A stretch of DNA of 64,000 nt from Hedera helix (Eukaryota > Streptophyta > Magnoliopsida > Apiales > Araliaceae). How positions within the stretch are numbered: position 1 is the first letter of the stretch; each line of letters starts with the position of its first letter. The notes under the pieces are model-generated. The model was not told the origin of the DNA. It made no database searches and worked only from the letters and a program-made list of their open reading frames with translations. Location: positions 48,662,202-48,726,201 of the forward strand of contig OX359264.1 of assembly GCA_947179155.2 (NCBI GenBank), written 5' to 3'. The position numbers and the translations under genes are program-made. Positions 1-11,782 of the stretch are shown here, one piece after another.

Positions 1-168
1 CTGAGTTCTAAGATGATGATGTGAATGTTATGATTCTGAACAAGTGATAAATGTAAGTTTAATAAACAGGATTATGATCTATATTATGTTTTAAATGAAT
101 AGTTTTAAAGAAAAAATGTAGGTATTAACGCACGAGATCGCCATTAGTAAATGATGGCGTTTCGGGGT
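1..168. repeat. End of an unrelated LTR-like element
   Basis: This segment does not match the right-hand LTR copy at 9530-15088, whereas the sequence following it does. It ends in GGGGTTATTACA, the reverse complement of a TGTAATAACCCC start, which is a usual plant LTR terminus. It is probably the tail of another LTR inserted in, or abutting, the left LTR. Its beginning is outside the window and no ORF is visible. Confidence 0.4.
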
Positions 169-1134
169 TATTACATATATATAACACAATACTTACCTCA
201 TTAATTAATTAACATAATTTGGCTAACATAAATACATATACACATGTATATAATTGTTCTACCAAAATAGGATTAACCAATTATATTCCAACATTTATTA
301 GTTAAGTGGGATCTAGAATTTATGTATGAATTACACCAAGCATTCCACTACTAACTTATACAATACAAGCACACACACACACACACACTCTTGCATTATT
401 AATCCATTAATACAATTTGGGTCACCAATTGGACTAATTTGAATTAATTTATGGGGTTTGGCACCACCAAAACTATATAAATAGATTGAGCTTTCCTACT
501 CATTTCCATACTTGCAAGTATCCTTAAGACCTTGGGCTAGCATTTCATTTAAATTGTATATCATACTTGGGCTACTCATTAAATCCTACATAGACCATTA
601 TACAAGACTTAATATATTTCATTGGGCCATGTTACACATCATGTATATATATTACATATTATATATGTAATACATTACAATGTTGGCTTAATTAATCCCC
701 TCATTGGATTATTAATTAAATAAAATACTTAGATTAATTCATGAATTAATTAAACGAATTACTTATACATTTTTATGAATATTTAATTCATACATTAACG
801 TATTTCCCCCACAAGGCTAATATTTAAGCTATATATATTAATTTATATTATAAGCTTTAACTTGTTCTAAAATAATTAATCAATATATATATATATTGAA
901 TCAACCTCATCATTTACACATAAAGAATTACACCTCAATTAAAAATTTTATTCCTTCATGACTATTGCACCTCTTATCTCTTATTTGGTTTAATAAATAT
1001 ATAACACATATATTTATACATTCACATTCCTTGGCACCTTCTCAAAAAAAAAAAAAATCCTTCACGATTTTTTTTTAAATTTTTTTTTTGCCTAATTCTC
1101 ATTAAAATAGGTTTTGAAAATTCGGGTTATCACA
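169..1134 (-). mobile_element. Left (3') LTR, partial, of large minus-strand LTR element
   Basis: The segment matches 13562-15088 in long blocks, for example TTAATTAACATAATTTGGCT, TTTGGGTCACCAATTGGAC and the shared end GGGTTATCACA. It is therefore the partner of the right LTR at 9530-15088. On the minus strand it begins TGTGATAACCC directly after a purine-rich tract, so it is the 3' LTR. The right LTR has MITEs at 13344-13566 and 14269-14510 that are missing here, so those insertions are younger than the element. The rest of this LTR lies left of the window or is replaced by the foreign piece at 1-168. Confidence 0.75.
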
Positions 1135-1165
1135 TTCTTCTCCCAATATAAGGATTTCATCCACA
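1135..1165 (-). promoter_or_regulatory. Polypurine tract of the large minus-strand element
   Basis: Read on the minus strand, the tract is GGATGAAATCC followed by a purine-rich stretch ending TTGGGAGAA and then the LTR start TGTGATAACC. The same GGACGAAATTC-type motif precedes the 3' LTR of the chromovirus at 28867-28896 and recurs at 50569. It is the expected plus-strand primer site for reverse transcription. Confidence 0.65.
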
Positions 1166-2510
1166 GAATCACAACTATCACTACATTCTTATTCGATTTA
1201 CTTCTAAACTCGCACATAATCCATTTTCTCGAATTACCTCAATATAGGTATTACATTACTTCCTTTTTCATTTACTATTCCGTATCTAATTCGTGAACGA
1301 AAATCTTTTCTTAGCCCAAGTTTCATATGACCTGTATCAGCTCATAATTACCTATTTATACTCAAGTATTAACATCATTAACATCGTTAAATCTCTTATA
1401 CTCATACGTAAACTTTCATATTTCCATCTTTTTACCTCTCGATTGTTTACCATTATTTCAATACCTCATTTTCATTCGTGAAAAGATCAAAACATTAATA
1501 TGCATACAAATAATTGTAACTCTCTAAAGCTTTATAACATGCTCTTTCTAGTCATAAGCTTCATCTTTCACAATCTACTCTTCATTCCTCAATTCTTACA
1601 TTTTAACATTTTCATCTTTTGCTTCACTATCATCTAAGTGAGCTATTACTTTGCTCGACAAACATAAAATAGCTTAAAACATCATATCTCATGAATATAA
1701 TAATTGTTTTTCATAAACCTTCAACAATTAAATAATAATTGTGAAGAAATTGAATAAATTGATATAACAGAGATTTCGTTGATTTAAAAATCACAAGGCA
1801 TTACTGAGGGTCATAAAAACCTTGAACTCATAACTAGGTTTAACAATTATTTATACCGCAAACCTTTAACAGAAAGTTTAAAAATCACAAATACTGTAAA
1901 CATTATATGCTAGTACTTTAGATGATCAGTCTATTTTACTTTATAAACTTTTTAAACGACTGTATGCGTTTATTTGACACCCCGTGTGTCTTGACGGTCC
2001 CGCCGACTAAAGACATATCTTGACGGCCCCACCGACTAAAGATATCTCCTTTTATCAGGGTTGTTCATCTTAACTTTTTATCATTAGAATCCGCACCAAA
2101 GCAATTTGATTTGGTTTAGCTTTCAAAGAAATAATAGATTCCATAAACATATTTCATTACTTTTCTAGCTGAATCAAATAGCATAAAATTATATTTTCAA
2201 ACAATTCGTATATCAACGGAATTTAAAAAACAATAAACAGTTCAATATTTAAACGGAACCTTCAAAAGCACAGAAGTACGGATATTTCTTTCCAAAGCAC
2301 ATCAATATGGAATAAGCATACAACTTAAATAATCTCAAAAAGCATTTTGATTGAATTTAGAACTTTTCTTAGAGTGAGAGAACTTGAATAATTTAGTAAA
2401 AATACTTCGTTTATAGAACTTACCATATATTATGTGTTCAGGAGCGTACCCTAATAACATGAGTTTAGGAACTCGCCATATTCATACGAGTTCAAGAATA
2501 AATCAGGAAC
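1166..2510 (-). mobile_element. Internal or older LTR-like remnant of the large minus element
   Basis: No protein-coding stretch was recognised. On the minus strand it carries the structural landmarks seen in other LTRs of this window: two 29-bp tandem hairpins at 1987-2015 and 2016-2044, then about 330 bases further the GAGC/GCTC stem-loop at 1640-1656. This order matches the LTRs at 18205-19206 and 61378-64000. The segment may therefore be an old LTR lying inside the element rather than true internal sequence. It continues at 8556 across the nested insertion; degenerate repeats of about 30 bp with cores like GGTAAGTTC or GGCGAGTTCC lie on both sides of it (2425-2510 and 8556-8660). Confidence 0.45.
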
Positions 2511-2515
2511 TTACC

Positions 2516-3977
2516 TGATAAGTGAATTTATACTTACTATTAACTACCTTTTTAGCTTAATATTTATGAGTTCTTTAGTATTTTATATTAGTTTTATATA
2601 TTTTATGTGCGTTTATGTGTTTTGACTTTGTTTTATAGGAATTGGAATAAGGGTCTGGCGGATTGAAACTTGGAATTACTATATTTAGATTTATAGCTTG
2701 TGATTTACGTAGCAGTCACTTCAGGCCTAATTTCAACCATGATCTAATCAGAATCTGTCAAATCCTAAAATATTAAAGTTATAAATCTACTTCTTAGATT
2801 TTCGGAACATCTTGAATCACCACAATCAGAGTTCGTATGAAGAAGCTATGGCTGTTGTACCAAAACACGTCAGTGCTGAAAATAGAAGAGGGCGGGCGCC
2901 TTATTTTTTAGTACAAAACTAGGGTCAGGGCCCTTGTTGGCAGTGTGTAACAGTGCTGGGGACACTCCAAATAGGGCCTAGGCACTGGTGGTCAGGTCAG
3001 ACTTTATTTTTGATACGTTTTTTATGTTTTTGACTCCGAATTGGATTAGGTTTCCTCCCAAAGCTGGGGATTTAATATGTAACCTATAAATATATGTCAA
3101 AACTCATATTTTAAAGGAGGCTAACATAGTTGTGTCATAGATTAACATATAATTGAGTAGGAGTATAGTAGATTTAAGCAAGCATGTTAGGTTAATTTTT
3201 CTTATTCAGTTATAAGGGATGTTGAACCTTATTTACAGTTAATAGTTTAATTGAGTTAATATTATCTATTACTTCTTGTATTAAATTTATTTTTGATGAT
3301 CTGTTTTAATTGGTTGAATGATAATTGGTTTGATTGATTTGATAATGGCCTGTTGAATTAATTTAATTATTATCATCTGTTATATTAAGATGTAGTATTA
3401 AACAAACGATATTGTATATGATCATAAGTAGCCATTAGTAATACATGATTGTGGTCAAGCTTTTAAGTATTGTTATGGTTATTAAGAAGTCAAGTTAAAT
3501 AATCTGTGATTGTGTGATTATTGCATAGAATAACAAAATTCCCCAATTCTTAATGCTGCTGTTATATTAAATCTAGATTGATAGTTCTAGGTTGTATAAT
3601 AGTTAGGGTCTATTGGGGGCAATTGTCACATTAGAGTTAAAACCTAAGGGAAATTACAGGTAATTAATGATTGTTGTTATTTAAGATTATTAATTTTATT
3701 GAAGGAATGAATATGAGTAACTTGATTATATTGTCATCGCACAAAGGTGATACTGAACTGAAGAACTGAAATTTTTACTTTATTGGTTAATTTTATTAAA
3801 TTACTTTTTTTATTTAGTTAATTATAATTAATTTAACCCCCCCCCCCCCCCCCATTTTAGTTTACATTGAATAAAATGAAATTAATCATTCTCTGTGAGA
3901 TCGACTTTTACTTGCAGTACTGCATAAATATTTACAAAAGTAAGATTTTATTTTTTGTTTCCTACGACAGCACACCA
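2516..3977 (+). repeat. 5' LTR of the Athila/Tat-like element
   Basis: It begins TGATAAGTGAATTT and ends GACAGCACACCA, matching 7104-8550 along its whole length. It contains a run of 18 cytosines (3837-3854) where the other LTR has only five, a slippage expansion or an assembly artefact. A related solo LTR in reverse orientation lies at 11788-13207. Confidence 0.85.
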
Positions 3978-3982
3978 AATTT

Positions 3983-4000
3983 TGGCACCATTGCTGGGGA
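3983..4000 (+). promoter_or_regulatory. Primer binding site, tRNA-Asp type
   Basis: The bases TGGCACCATTGCTGGGGA lie five bases after the LTR. They match the complement of the plant tRNA-Asp 3' end except at three places. All three differences are CpG to TpG or CpA changes, the signature of methylated-cytosine deamination. This primer choice is typical of Athila/Tat retrotransposons. Confidence 0.8.
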
Positions 4001-4159
4001 ATAATTCTAATTTATTTTTGTGCTTTTGTAAAATTTATTTTAATTTAGTATTTTTTCTTAGATTTTATTTTGCTAGTTTTTTATAGTTTGATTGAGTTGT
4101 GCAGATTAAGAATGGAAGTCATGCATTATTATACTAATGAGGTAAATATTTTTTTCTCT

Positions 4160-4970
4160 TGAGCAACAAATTGATAATCTAACTTCTCTTATTTATCAAA
4201 TGGTTGTAGGTAATGTACAACCAGTGAGAATTTGTGGGATTTGTTCGATGGTAGGACATCCAACTAATATGTGCCCAATTCTTTCAGAGGAGTCCTATGA
4301 ACAAGTCGATGCAGCTGATGGTTTTCCCAGTCAACCACAGAGGAGATATAATCCAGATTCATACACGTATAATTCGGAATGGAAGGCTCAACATAATTTT
4401 GGCTATGGGAATCCACAAATGAATTCGCCCATAAATCAAAACTTCTCAAGTTACCAGCTGTACAATCGGCCATATCCCCAACAACAACAGGGTCAATCAT
4501 TTAATTCTGATATGTCTTTAAAGGATATGCATAAATTAATTAGAACTAATACTTTGCAATATCAATAAGAAACAAGGCAAAATATTCAAGACATGAGGGC
4601 ACGTATGCAAAATTTGAATAATAAAATGAGTCAGATGGCAACTGTAATTAATCAATTGGAGGAGCAATGTTCTGAACCATTATCCTCTCAAACGGTGGTG
4701 CATCTAATGGAGAATATAAGTGCAATCGTGTGGAAAAGTGGTAACAATGTAGAAAATTCAGAGTCCCTCCATTGCCGAAGCAAGAGAAAGTAAACAACAT
4801 CAACAAAGCGGACAATGTCAATATAGATAATGATGTTATTTTTGATGACACGCCTAAGGTGGAGGAAATTTTTGGGAAAACAGATAAGGAGAATTTAAAA
4901 GATGTAAGTTTAAACAGTTTGGAGTCAGAAGAAGAAAAAATTAAGCTGAAACACGATTTAAATTTTTAGT
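4160..4970 (+). pseudogene. gag 3' remnant of Athila/Tat-like element
   Basis: The frame from about 4160 to 4566 reads through a CCHC zinc knuckle (CGICSMVGHPTNMC, coded near 4230-4272), then a Gln/Pro/Tyr/Asn-rich stretch, as in plant Athila/Tat gag. A stop at 4566 is followed, in the same frame, by a segment from 4593 with MSQMATVINQLEEQ and the downstream SSQTV...ENISAI block typical of the gag C-terminus. The hydrophilic tail continues in another frame at 4772-4969, so at least one frameshift is present. The N-terminal gag core (matrix/capsid) is absent; the leader runs almost directly into the zinc knuckle. The protein would normally package element RNA; this copy cannot make it. Confidence 0.8.
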
Positions 4971-5799
4971 GATTTTAGATAATAATGCAATTATTTCCAT
5001 TCCATTGCCTATTACTCACAATAAATTTTTATCTTTTATTTTGCAAGATCCCATTCCAAATTTAAAGACTATCTGTAGTCATCTTTAATACCTATTCTTT
5101 GAAGATAGAGTAGAACCTTTCCGTGGATCACAAAGGAGATTAAACCTACCTATGAAAGATAACGTGATAGATGAAATACTCAAAATTCATGAAGTTAGAG
5201 TGACGTGATGATATAGCATCTGTCGAGCTAATGACGTCAAATAAATGCGCTGCTTGTGAGGCAACCTAAGGAGAGTATAATTTTTTTTCTTTTTATTTTT
5301 ACAATTGTATATTAGTTATTTGTGCCTTTTCTTGGCATTTTCCTTTACATTGGGAACAATGTAAGTTTTAAATGTGGGGGAAGGGATTTAGGTTTTTGTC
5401 ATTTTATTTAGGTTAAAAAATTTAAATTTTGAATTTTGTGGGTATATTCACTGAAAACGTTCACGAGACAAAACTCGTCCATTTGGGGTTTAAAGGTTTG
5501 TTGCACGTGCTAAGTGCAATTGTGTTTCCTACGAAAATGAATAGTTATTTTTTTAGGATGTGTCGCTTGAGCAATGAGTTAATTGAATTTTTAAATTTTT
5601 AGTAAATGATAAAAAAAAATATTTTTATTTAATAACTTTTGAAAAAGGGATAAATTTTTGTTTAGTCTGAATTTTTGATTATTTGTTAGTCATTACTTTA
5701 TTTAAGATCCTTTAAATTTCTATGCACTTATATCTATTTGTTTGAGCTAGTTTTAAATTAAAAAAAAAACTATATGGTTAAATGCTTGTGGAATATATT
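4971..5799 (+). mobile_element. Post-pol region of Athila/Tat-like element
   Basis: No ORF is present. Around 5222-5271 the bases GTCGAGCTAATGACGTCAAA and then GGAGGCAACC-like sequence (here GAGGCAACCTAAGG) resemble the conserved stretch that follows integrase in Athila/Tat elements. The entire pol region is thus missing between gag and this point. A second landmark, TGGGAACAATGTAAG then TGTGGGGGAAGGG (5350-5387), looks like an internal polypurine-type tract. Confidence 0.6.
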
Positions 5800-6405
5800 T
5801 GTAACGACCCGGGTCAAATCCCTAGTCCAAATCAACTTATAGAAAAATAAGGCCTAATATGTTGTCTCAATAATATATTATTGGGTCATCTTAGCCTACC
5901 ATAGGCTCACCTAAAAGGTTATGACTGAAGTTATTAATGATAGCAACTTGAGCTCTTATATACAAATTCAAATATCTCATATTAACCGATGTGGGACTTG
6001 GGTGTTACAAACTCCCCCACTTAAATACCTGACGTCCCCGTCAGGCCGAGCACAAAGCCCAAAAACTTTATCTCTCTAGTCATTGTGGGATAATACCAGC
6101 GGCCTACTAGGCCCGCCTTCGTGTCCCTACCTCCGGTAACCCGATCAAATGACCCGACCACAAACTTTCAAGAGTCTAATACCATATGTAACGACCCGGG
6201 TCAAATCCCGAGTCCAAATCAAATCATAGCAGAATAAGGCCCAATGCGTTGTCTCAATAATATCTTCTTGGGTCATCTTAGCGCACCATAGGTTCATTCA
6301 AAAGGTCATGACTGAAAGTAATAATGATAGTAACTTGAGCTCTTATATACAAATTCAAATATTCCATATTAACTAATGTACGTGGGACTGGGGTGTTATA
6401 TTATT
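5795..6405 (-). mobile_element. TRIM (terminal-repeat retrotransposon in miniature)
   Basis: Two direct repeats of 210 and 214 bp (5800-6009 and 6187-6400) both begin TGTAACGACCCGGGTC and end GGGTGTTACA or GGGTGTTATA. They enclose only 177 bp. On the minus strand TGGTATTAGACTC follows the right repeat, a decayed initiator-Met primer site, and GTGGGGGAGTT precedes the left one, a polypurine tract. This is the full LTR layout without coding capacity. The flanks ATATT and TTATT are an imperfect 5-bp target duplication. It is nested in the Athila/Tat-like element, which is nested in the large minus element. Confidence 0.85.
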
Positions 6406-7076
6406 TTTGAGCTCTATAACTTATTTGATAAATATAAGGCAAAATATAATTTGGAAGAGATGATTTAGGTAATTTTTCTAGGATTATTAAATTGAAAAAA
6501 ATCTTGTGGTGGGTTGAGATGGAGAGTAAAACGCTCTCACTCATAAATACGTAAAAAAATGAGATGGAGCGTAAAACGCACTTGCTACTGGTGGAAAAAA
6601 AAAAGGAAAAGGAAAAAAAAAAGATGGAATGGACATAAAATGCACCAATTAAAAGAAAAAATATAAGAAATATTTTTAAAAAATGATATTAATAAGCCTA
6701 GTGTATTTAATTGTTACAAAGCCTTTTGATCTTCTAATTTATATTTGTTTATATTAGATTTGAGTAATGTGAAAATGAGTGTATTGAGTTTTACTAACCC
6801 TTTTTAGATATCTTTTATGAAGCATTTAATTATGTAAGCAGATCTAAGGTGTTTTTCACTAGTTTGATATATTTGGATTCACACACACAGAAGGGTCTTA
6901 AGTAAAGTAAGATTAATAAATGTGTTGAAAATTTAGGCTTTACATGATTTTAAAATTTTTCTTAAGTTATCATATAAAGAATCTTTAAAGTCAATGTGTA
7001 ATTCATATTGATTCATTACTCAAGTTGTTAGTTGAGTATTAGAGCAGTAGTTTTTATTTTTATTTTGCTTGAGGGC
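6406..7076 (+). mobile_element. Non-coding 3' internal region of Athila/Tat-like element
   Basis: No ORF was recognised. At 6520-6640 a short phrase of the type GAGATGGAGHGTAAAACGC is repeated two or three times next to A-rich tracts. The remainder is AT-rich sequence leading to the polypurine tract. Confidence 0.5.
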
Positions 7077-7103
7077 AAGCAAAGGTTTAAGTGTAGGAGT
7101 ACT
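7077..7103 (+). promoter_or_regulatory. Polypurine tract before 3' LTR
   Basis: The stretch GCAAGCAAAGGTTTAAGTG then TAGGAGTACT directly precedes the 3' LTR. The phrase GGGCAAGCAAAGGTTTAAGTG is characteristic of the 3' end of Athila/Tat internal regions. Confidence 0.7.
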
Positions 7104-8550
7104 TGATAAGTGAATTTTATACTTATTATTAACTAAATTTTTAGCTTAATAATTTGTGAGTTCTTAAGTATTTTATATTAGTTTTATATATTTTATATTT
7201 GTTTATGTGTTTTGAATTTATTTTATAGGAATTGTAATAAAGACTTGGTGGATTGAAACTTAGAATGACTGTATTTGGATTTTCAGCTTCCAATTTACGC
7301 AGTAATCACTTAAAGGCTGATTTTGACCATGATCTAATTAGAATTTGTCAAATTCTAAAACATAAAATTTGTAGATCTACTTCTCAGCTTTTTGTAACAT
7401 CTTAAATTGCCTCAATTGTAGTTTGTATAAAGAAGTTATGGCCGTTGTACCAAAGGACATCAGTGCTTAAAATAGAAGAGGGTCGGGGGCTTATTGTTTT
7501 TAGTACAAAACTAAGGAGAGGGCCCTTGTTGGTAGTGTGTAACAGTTCTGGGGGCAATCCAAAGAGGATTGGGTACTGGTGGTCGGGCCAGACTTGATTT
7601 TTGACGCGTTTTTGATGTTTTTGACTCCGAATTGGATTAGGTTTCCTTCCAGAGCTAGGGATTTGATATATAACCTATAAATATTTGTCAAAACTCATAT
7701 TTTAAATGAGGCTAATGTAGGTTTATCATATATTAACATATAATAAAGTTGAGTAGATTCAAGCAAACATGTCAGGTTAGTTTTTCTTATTCAATTATAA
7801 GGGTTGTTGAACCTTTTTTACAGTTGATGGTTTAATTGAGTTAATATTATTTATTCCTTCTTATATGAGATTTATTCTTGATGATCTGTTTTAATTGGTT
7901 GAATGATAATTGGTTTGATTACTTTGATAATAGCCTGTTGAATTGATTTAATTATTATGCTAGATTAAGGTATAGTATTAAGCAAACGATATTGTATCTG
8001 ATTATAAGTAGCGATTAGTAATACATGATTATGGTCAAACTTTTAAGTATTGCTATGGTTATTAAGAAGGCAAGTTAAATAATCTGCGATTGTGTGAGTG
8101 TTGCTTGGAATAACCTAATTCCCTAATTCTTAATACTGCTATTATATTAAATCTAGACTGATAGTTCTAGGTTGTATAATAGTTAGGGTCTAATGGGAGC
8201 GATTATCACATTAGATTTAAAACCTAAGGAAAATTGTGAGTAATTAACGATTGTTGTTATTTAGGGTTATTAATTTCATTGAAGAGATGAATATGATTAA
8301 CTTGATTATATTATCATTTTAAAAGGGTGATACTGAACTGAAGAACTGAAGTTTTTACTTTATTGGTTAATTTTATTAAATTACTTTTGTTTATTTAGTT
8401 AATTATAATTAATTTAAAACCCCCTAATTTTAGTTTACATTGCATAAAATTAAATTAATCATTCTCTGTATAATCGACTTTTACTTGCACTACTACATAA
8501 ATATTTACCAAAATAAAATTTTATTTTTGGTTGCTTGCGACAACACACCA
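7104..8550 (+). repeat. 3' LTR of the Athila/Tat-like element
   Basis: It begins TGATAAGTGAATTTT and ends GACAACACACCA, paired with 2516-3977. The flank TTGCC (8551-8555) continues the interrupted tandem phrase of the host element (GGAACTTACC / TTGCCATATAAC), which places both insertion boundaries. Confidence 0.85.
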
Positions 8551-8555
8551 TTGCC

Positions 8556-9514
8556 ATATAACTATGGGTTCAAAAACGTACCACAATACTATGAGTCATT
8601 AACTTACCATAAGTATATAAATTCAAGAACTGGTATACAAACTTATTCATTAAAAACTCTCTTTGATTATCACTAACCTCTATCACCATACATCCTCATA
8701 ACAAATATCTTTTATTCATATTCTCAAAATCTTTTAATCCTTATAATAACATATTTCTAACTTCACCTCTTTACTTAATACGAATTTTCTAAATCCATAT
8801 TTCATCACTCGAAATTCCTTTATAAGTTTACTTATTACTATTACATAAAACATCATTCATCCATATGCGATTCAAAACAATACCTATCATAGGTCATAAC
8901 ATTCATCTTTTGGACTTTCCGAAATAATATAACACTTGGGTTTATCAAATAGCTCACATACTTAATTGATTGGTTCTTAACTTTGTCACACAAAGATTTG
9001 ACCATAACGTGCATCTTTCGATGCATTCTTCCTACTCGAGATCTTCCTTTAATCAGTATTATAACACTATTTATTTTCAGCATAAATTATTTGCTAATAC
9101 TAAACAATTTAATTACTCATGAGACACATAAATATCTTCATATACTTCTTACTAGTACACATTATCTTACCTTTTTATAGCGTTAGGCTATTTACATATT
9201 CTTTAAATCATTTCACAATTTATATGTTATTTTATGATTCCTTTCCATCGCTATGTAATCTTCTTTTACAATCAATTATTCTACAATTTTTTCTCACCCT
9301 ACGATTGTCTCATGTTACGATTTTCTTACTCTACACACTTTATTCAAAAATTTATTTTCCATAAATCTTTCCTTATAATCTCTTGCATATCTTTAACTTC
9401 CTCAATTAATCCCTTTATCAATTAAAACTCTATTTGAGTTTATTTCTTTCTATTTCATCCTTTTTCCTACGGTTATAGCCTAAGGTACTCCAACCTAAGG
9501 TTTATAATCTATCA
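8556..9514 (-). mobile_element. Leader-side internal region of the large minus element
   Basis: This is the segment between the nested insertion and the primer site. It is pyrimidine-rich on the plus strand and I see no gag or other protein signature; the short open frames in it are low-complexity. Near the primer site the minus strand reads CTGATAGATTATAAACCTTA, closely similar to the leader of the plus-strand chromovirus at 52647-52670, which supports kinship with Tekay-like elements. Confidence 0.6.
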
Positions 9515-9526
9515 GCTCTGATACCA
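9515..9526 (-). promoter_or_regulatory. Primer binding site, initiator tRNA-Met
   Basis: The minus strand reads TGGTATCAGAGC, the exact canonical complement of the plant initiator-Met tRNA 3' end. It lies three bases from the LTR boundary at 9530. This fixes the element as minus-strand with its 5' LTR on the right. Confidence 0.9.
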
Positions 9527-11782
9527 TCTTGTTACGCCCCAAATTCCAGGACTCGCTATAGTGGACCTGGTGCTGACTGTACACCATTACCATAATATCT
9601 AAAACATTCATCAATAATATGATTGATAAAAACTCTCGTTTATTAAAAAATTTACAGCATTCTTTCATTCCAGAATCATAATCTTTATAATTTTCTATTA
9701 CTTCTCAAAATCATATGCATTATGATTTATTACATTACACATCAAAGTCATAGACATTATGATTTAATCTATTACATTATCTATGAGTATATCATTAACT
9801 CACCATTTCACACAAAATCGTTGATCATAATATTTTAATATCTCTTGAAACCTTACTATTACATAACATAACATAACAGTTTTACAATTATTAAACCATA
9901 TACAGTTTAGATCAAAAGTTATCTTAATAACTTCTACTCATTAGCCCTCTCTTTGCCTTTGCCTTTACTGGTCCCACCGAATTTCTCGATCTTAGCTGAA
10001 AATATTTATTTAAGCAAGAGTGGACAACCACATTACTCAGCAAGCTTAACAGTTATCACAAAGCATGCTGCATATTTGTTACATGTTTCATTATTTTTAA
10101 TGGTTCACAGTTATCATAATTCATATTTTCTACATACTTCATATTTCACATTTTTCACATTTCATACATGCTTTATACTTCTTCATGTTTCACATTTCGT
10201 ACATGTTTCGCATCTCATACATGTTTCATACTTCATATTTGTCTATATCAACAAATAACAGAACTCACAGTTCTCAGGTAGACATTGAACAAATAATTTC
10301 AATCATCACCTAAATATCAACAGTTCAATTTCACATTATTGCAGAGAGTACATAATAAAAATAAGTTCACAAGTATTTGACATAATACTGAAAAACTTGT
10401 AAATAGCATAAACAGGTTTTGAAAAACTTGTCTGGACTTGATACGTCATCCTTAAACACGTTACTACCCTCTTTCAGAAGGTTACCTACAATATTCACAA
10501 GAATTTATTTAGATAACTTACACATTAACTATTACGTCACATCGTTGGTAAATAACCGTAAATTCACTTAATCATTACATTACATAATAATTATAATATT
10601 AATATAAAAATGACTATTTTACCCTTACTTAGTCTTGTTCATCCATCTTTATCGCATACAAGTCGAAAAAAATATTTTATATAATTTTTTGGTTAATCTT
10701 TTAATTAACTTCCTTAATTTTGTTCACTCAAAATTATTTATTAAAAATACTTAAACACCTTATTATTTTTCTTCCTTATGGTCGCGTTTATATAATATTA
10801 TTTCATGTGTAAGATATTTTTTCCTTAATTTTTCAGCAGTAATTACTATTTTTAAAAAGACTATATATGCTTAAAATTTTAATATTTTTCATAAATCAAG
10901 TTTATATCCATAAATCTCTAAATTTAAAGTCTAGATTCCATATATCAGTATGCATCTCCAATAAAAAAATACAGCCCCATCGGAGTTCGACAACTCCAGA
11001 TTTATCCATATTAAATTTTAAAACCTAAATTTTCGATCAACCACAACTCACACATTCGAAGTCGGATCGAGCTCATTTTCGGAATGAAACTTCATTATAC
11101 CATATACTTCTAGAATCCAAAAGAGATTACTTTTTAAAAAAAGTTAACTGACCTAGGATATATTATGTTTTCAAAAATTCTACAATTGGACTATTTTGGT
11201 AGAAAAATCACCATAAATCACCATTAATATATTTTTCGTTCATTCCACTTGCATCGGTTAGAAATCTCATAGATCTAACATCTACAACTTACAGATCTCA
11301 AAAATATATAAGCTATAATGAGCTATAAGTGTTTGAAAATTAGTTTTGAGTTAGGGTTTTTCAAAAGTCATTATTTCCTACATGCGTCAACTTAGCTTAC
11401 ATTTTTATGCATCAAGCCACACATTGACCATAAAAACTCTATCACAACCATCCTTATAACTTCGGATCCACCATGATCCTCAACAAATTGAATTCCCGTA
11501 ACCAAGCATCCATTAACTTAAAACTATAAACAATATAATTAACAAAGCTAAGGGATTAAAAGTACTTTTCAACCTTAATTGAAGACTTGATGATGAATCT
11601 TCGTTGCTATGCTTGAGCTTAACTTCCTCTTCTATGCTTCTCTTTTAAAAAAGATGAAGAACTCTTTCTACCAACCCTCTATAGACTTGATGAATATTGA
11701 AGATGAAATACAATGAAGAAAGTGTAAAGATTTCCTACTAACTCACAAATACTTACATGCACCTATATATACACGCTTATAT

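Larger units (their letters stand above)
2511..8555 (+). mobile_element. Non-autonomous Athila/Tat-like Ty3 element with target duplication
   Basis: A complete LTR element of about 6.0 kb: LTRs at 2516-3977 and 7104-8550, a tRNA-Asp type primer site, a 3' part of gag and no protease, reverse transcriptase or integrase. The flanks are TTACC on the left and TTGCC on the right, an imperfect 5-bp target duplication differing by one transition. The two LTRs differ at roughly one site in ten to fifteen over the first 75 bases by eye, so the insertion is old. It sits inside the large minus-strand element, and itself hosts the TRIM at 5800-6400. With gag remnants only, it would have depended on proteins from autonomous relatives. 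Confidence 0.85.

Noticed and set aside
9119..9425. Overlapping hydrophobic frames on the plus strand
   Set aside because: Phe/Leu/Tyr-rich low-complexity translation of pyrimidine-rich retroelement leader; no family signature.
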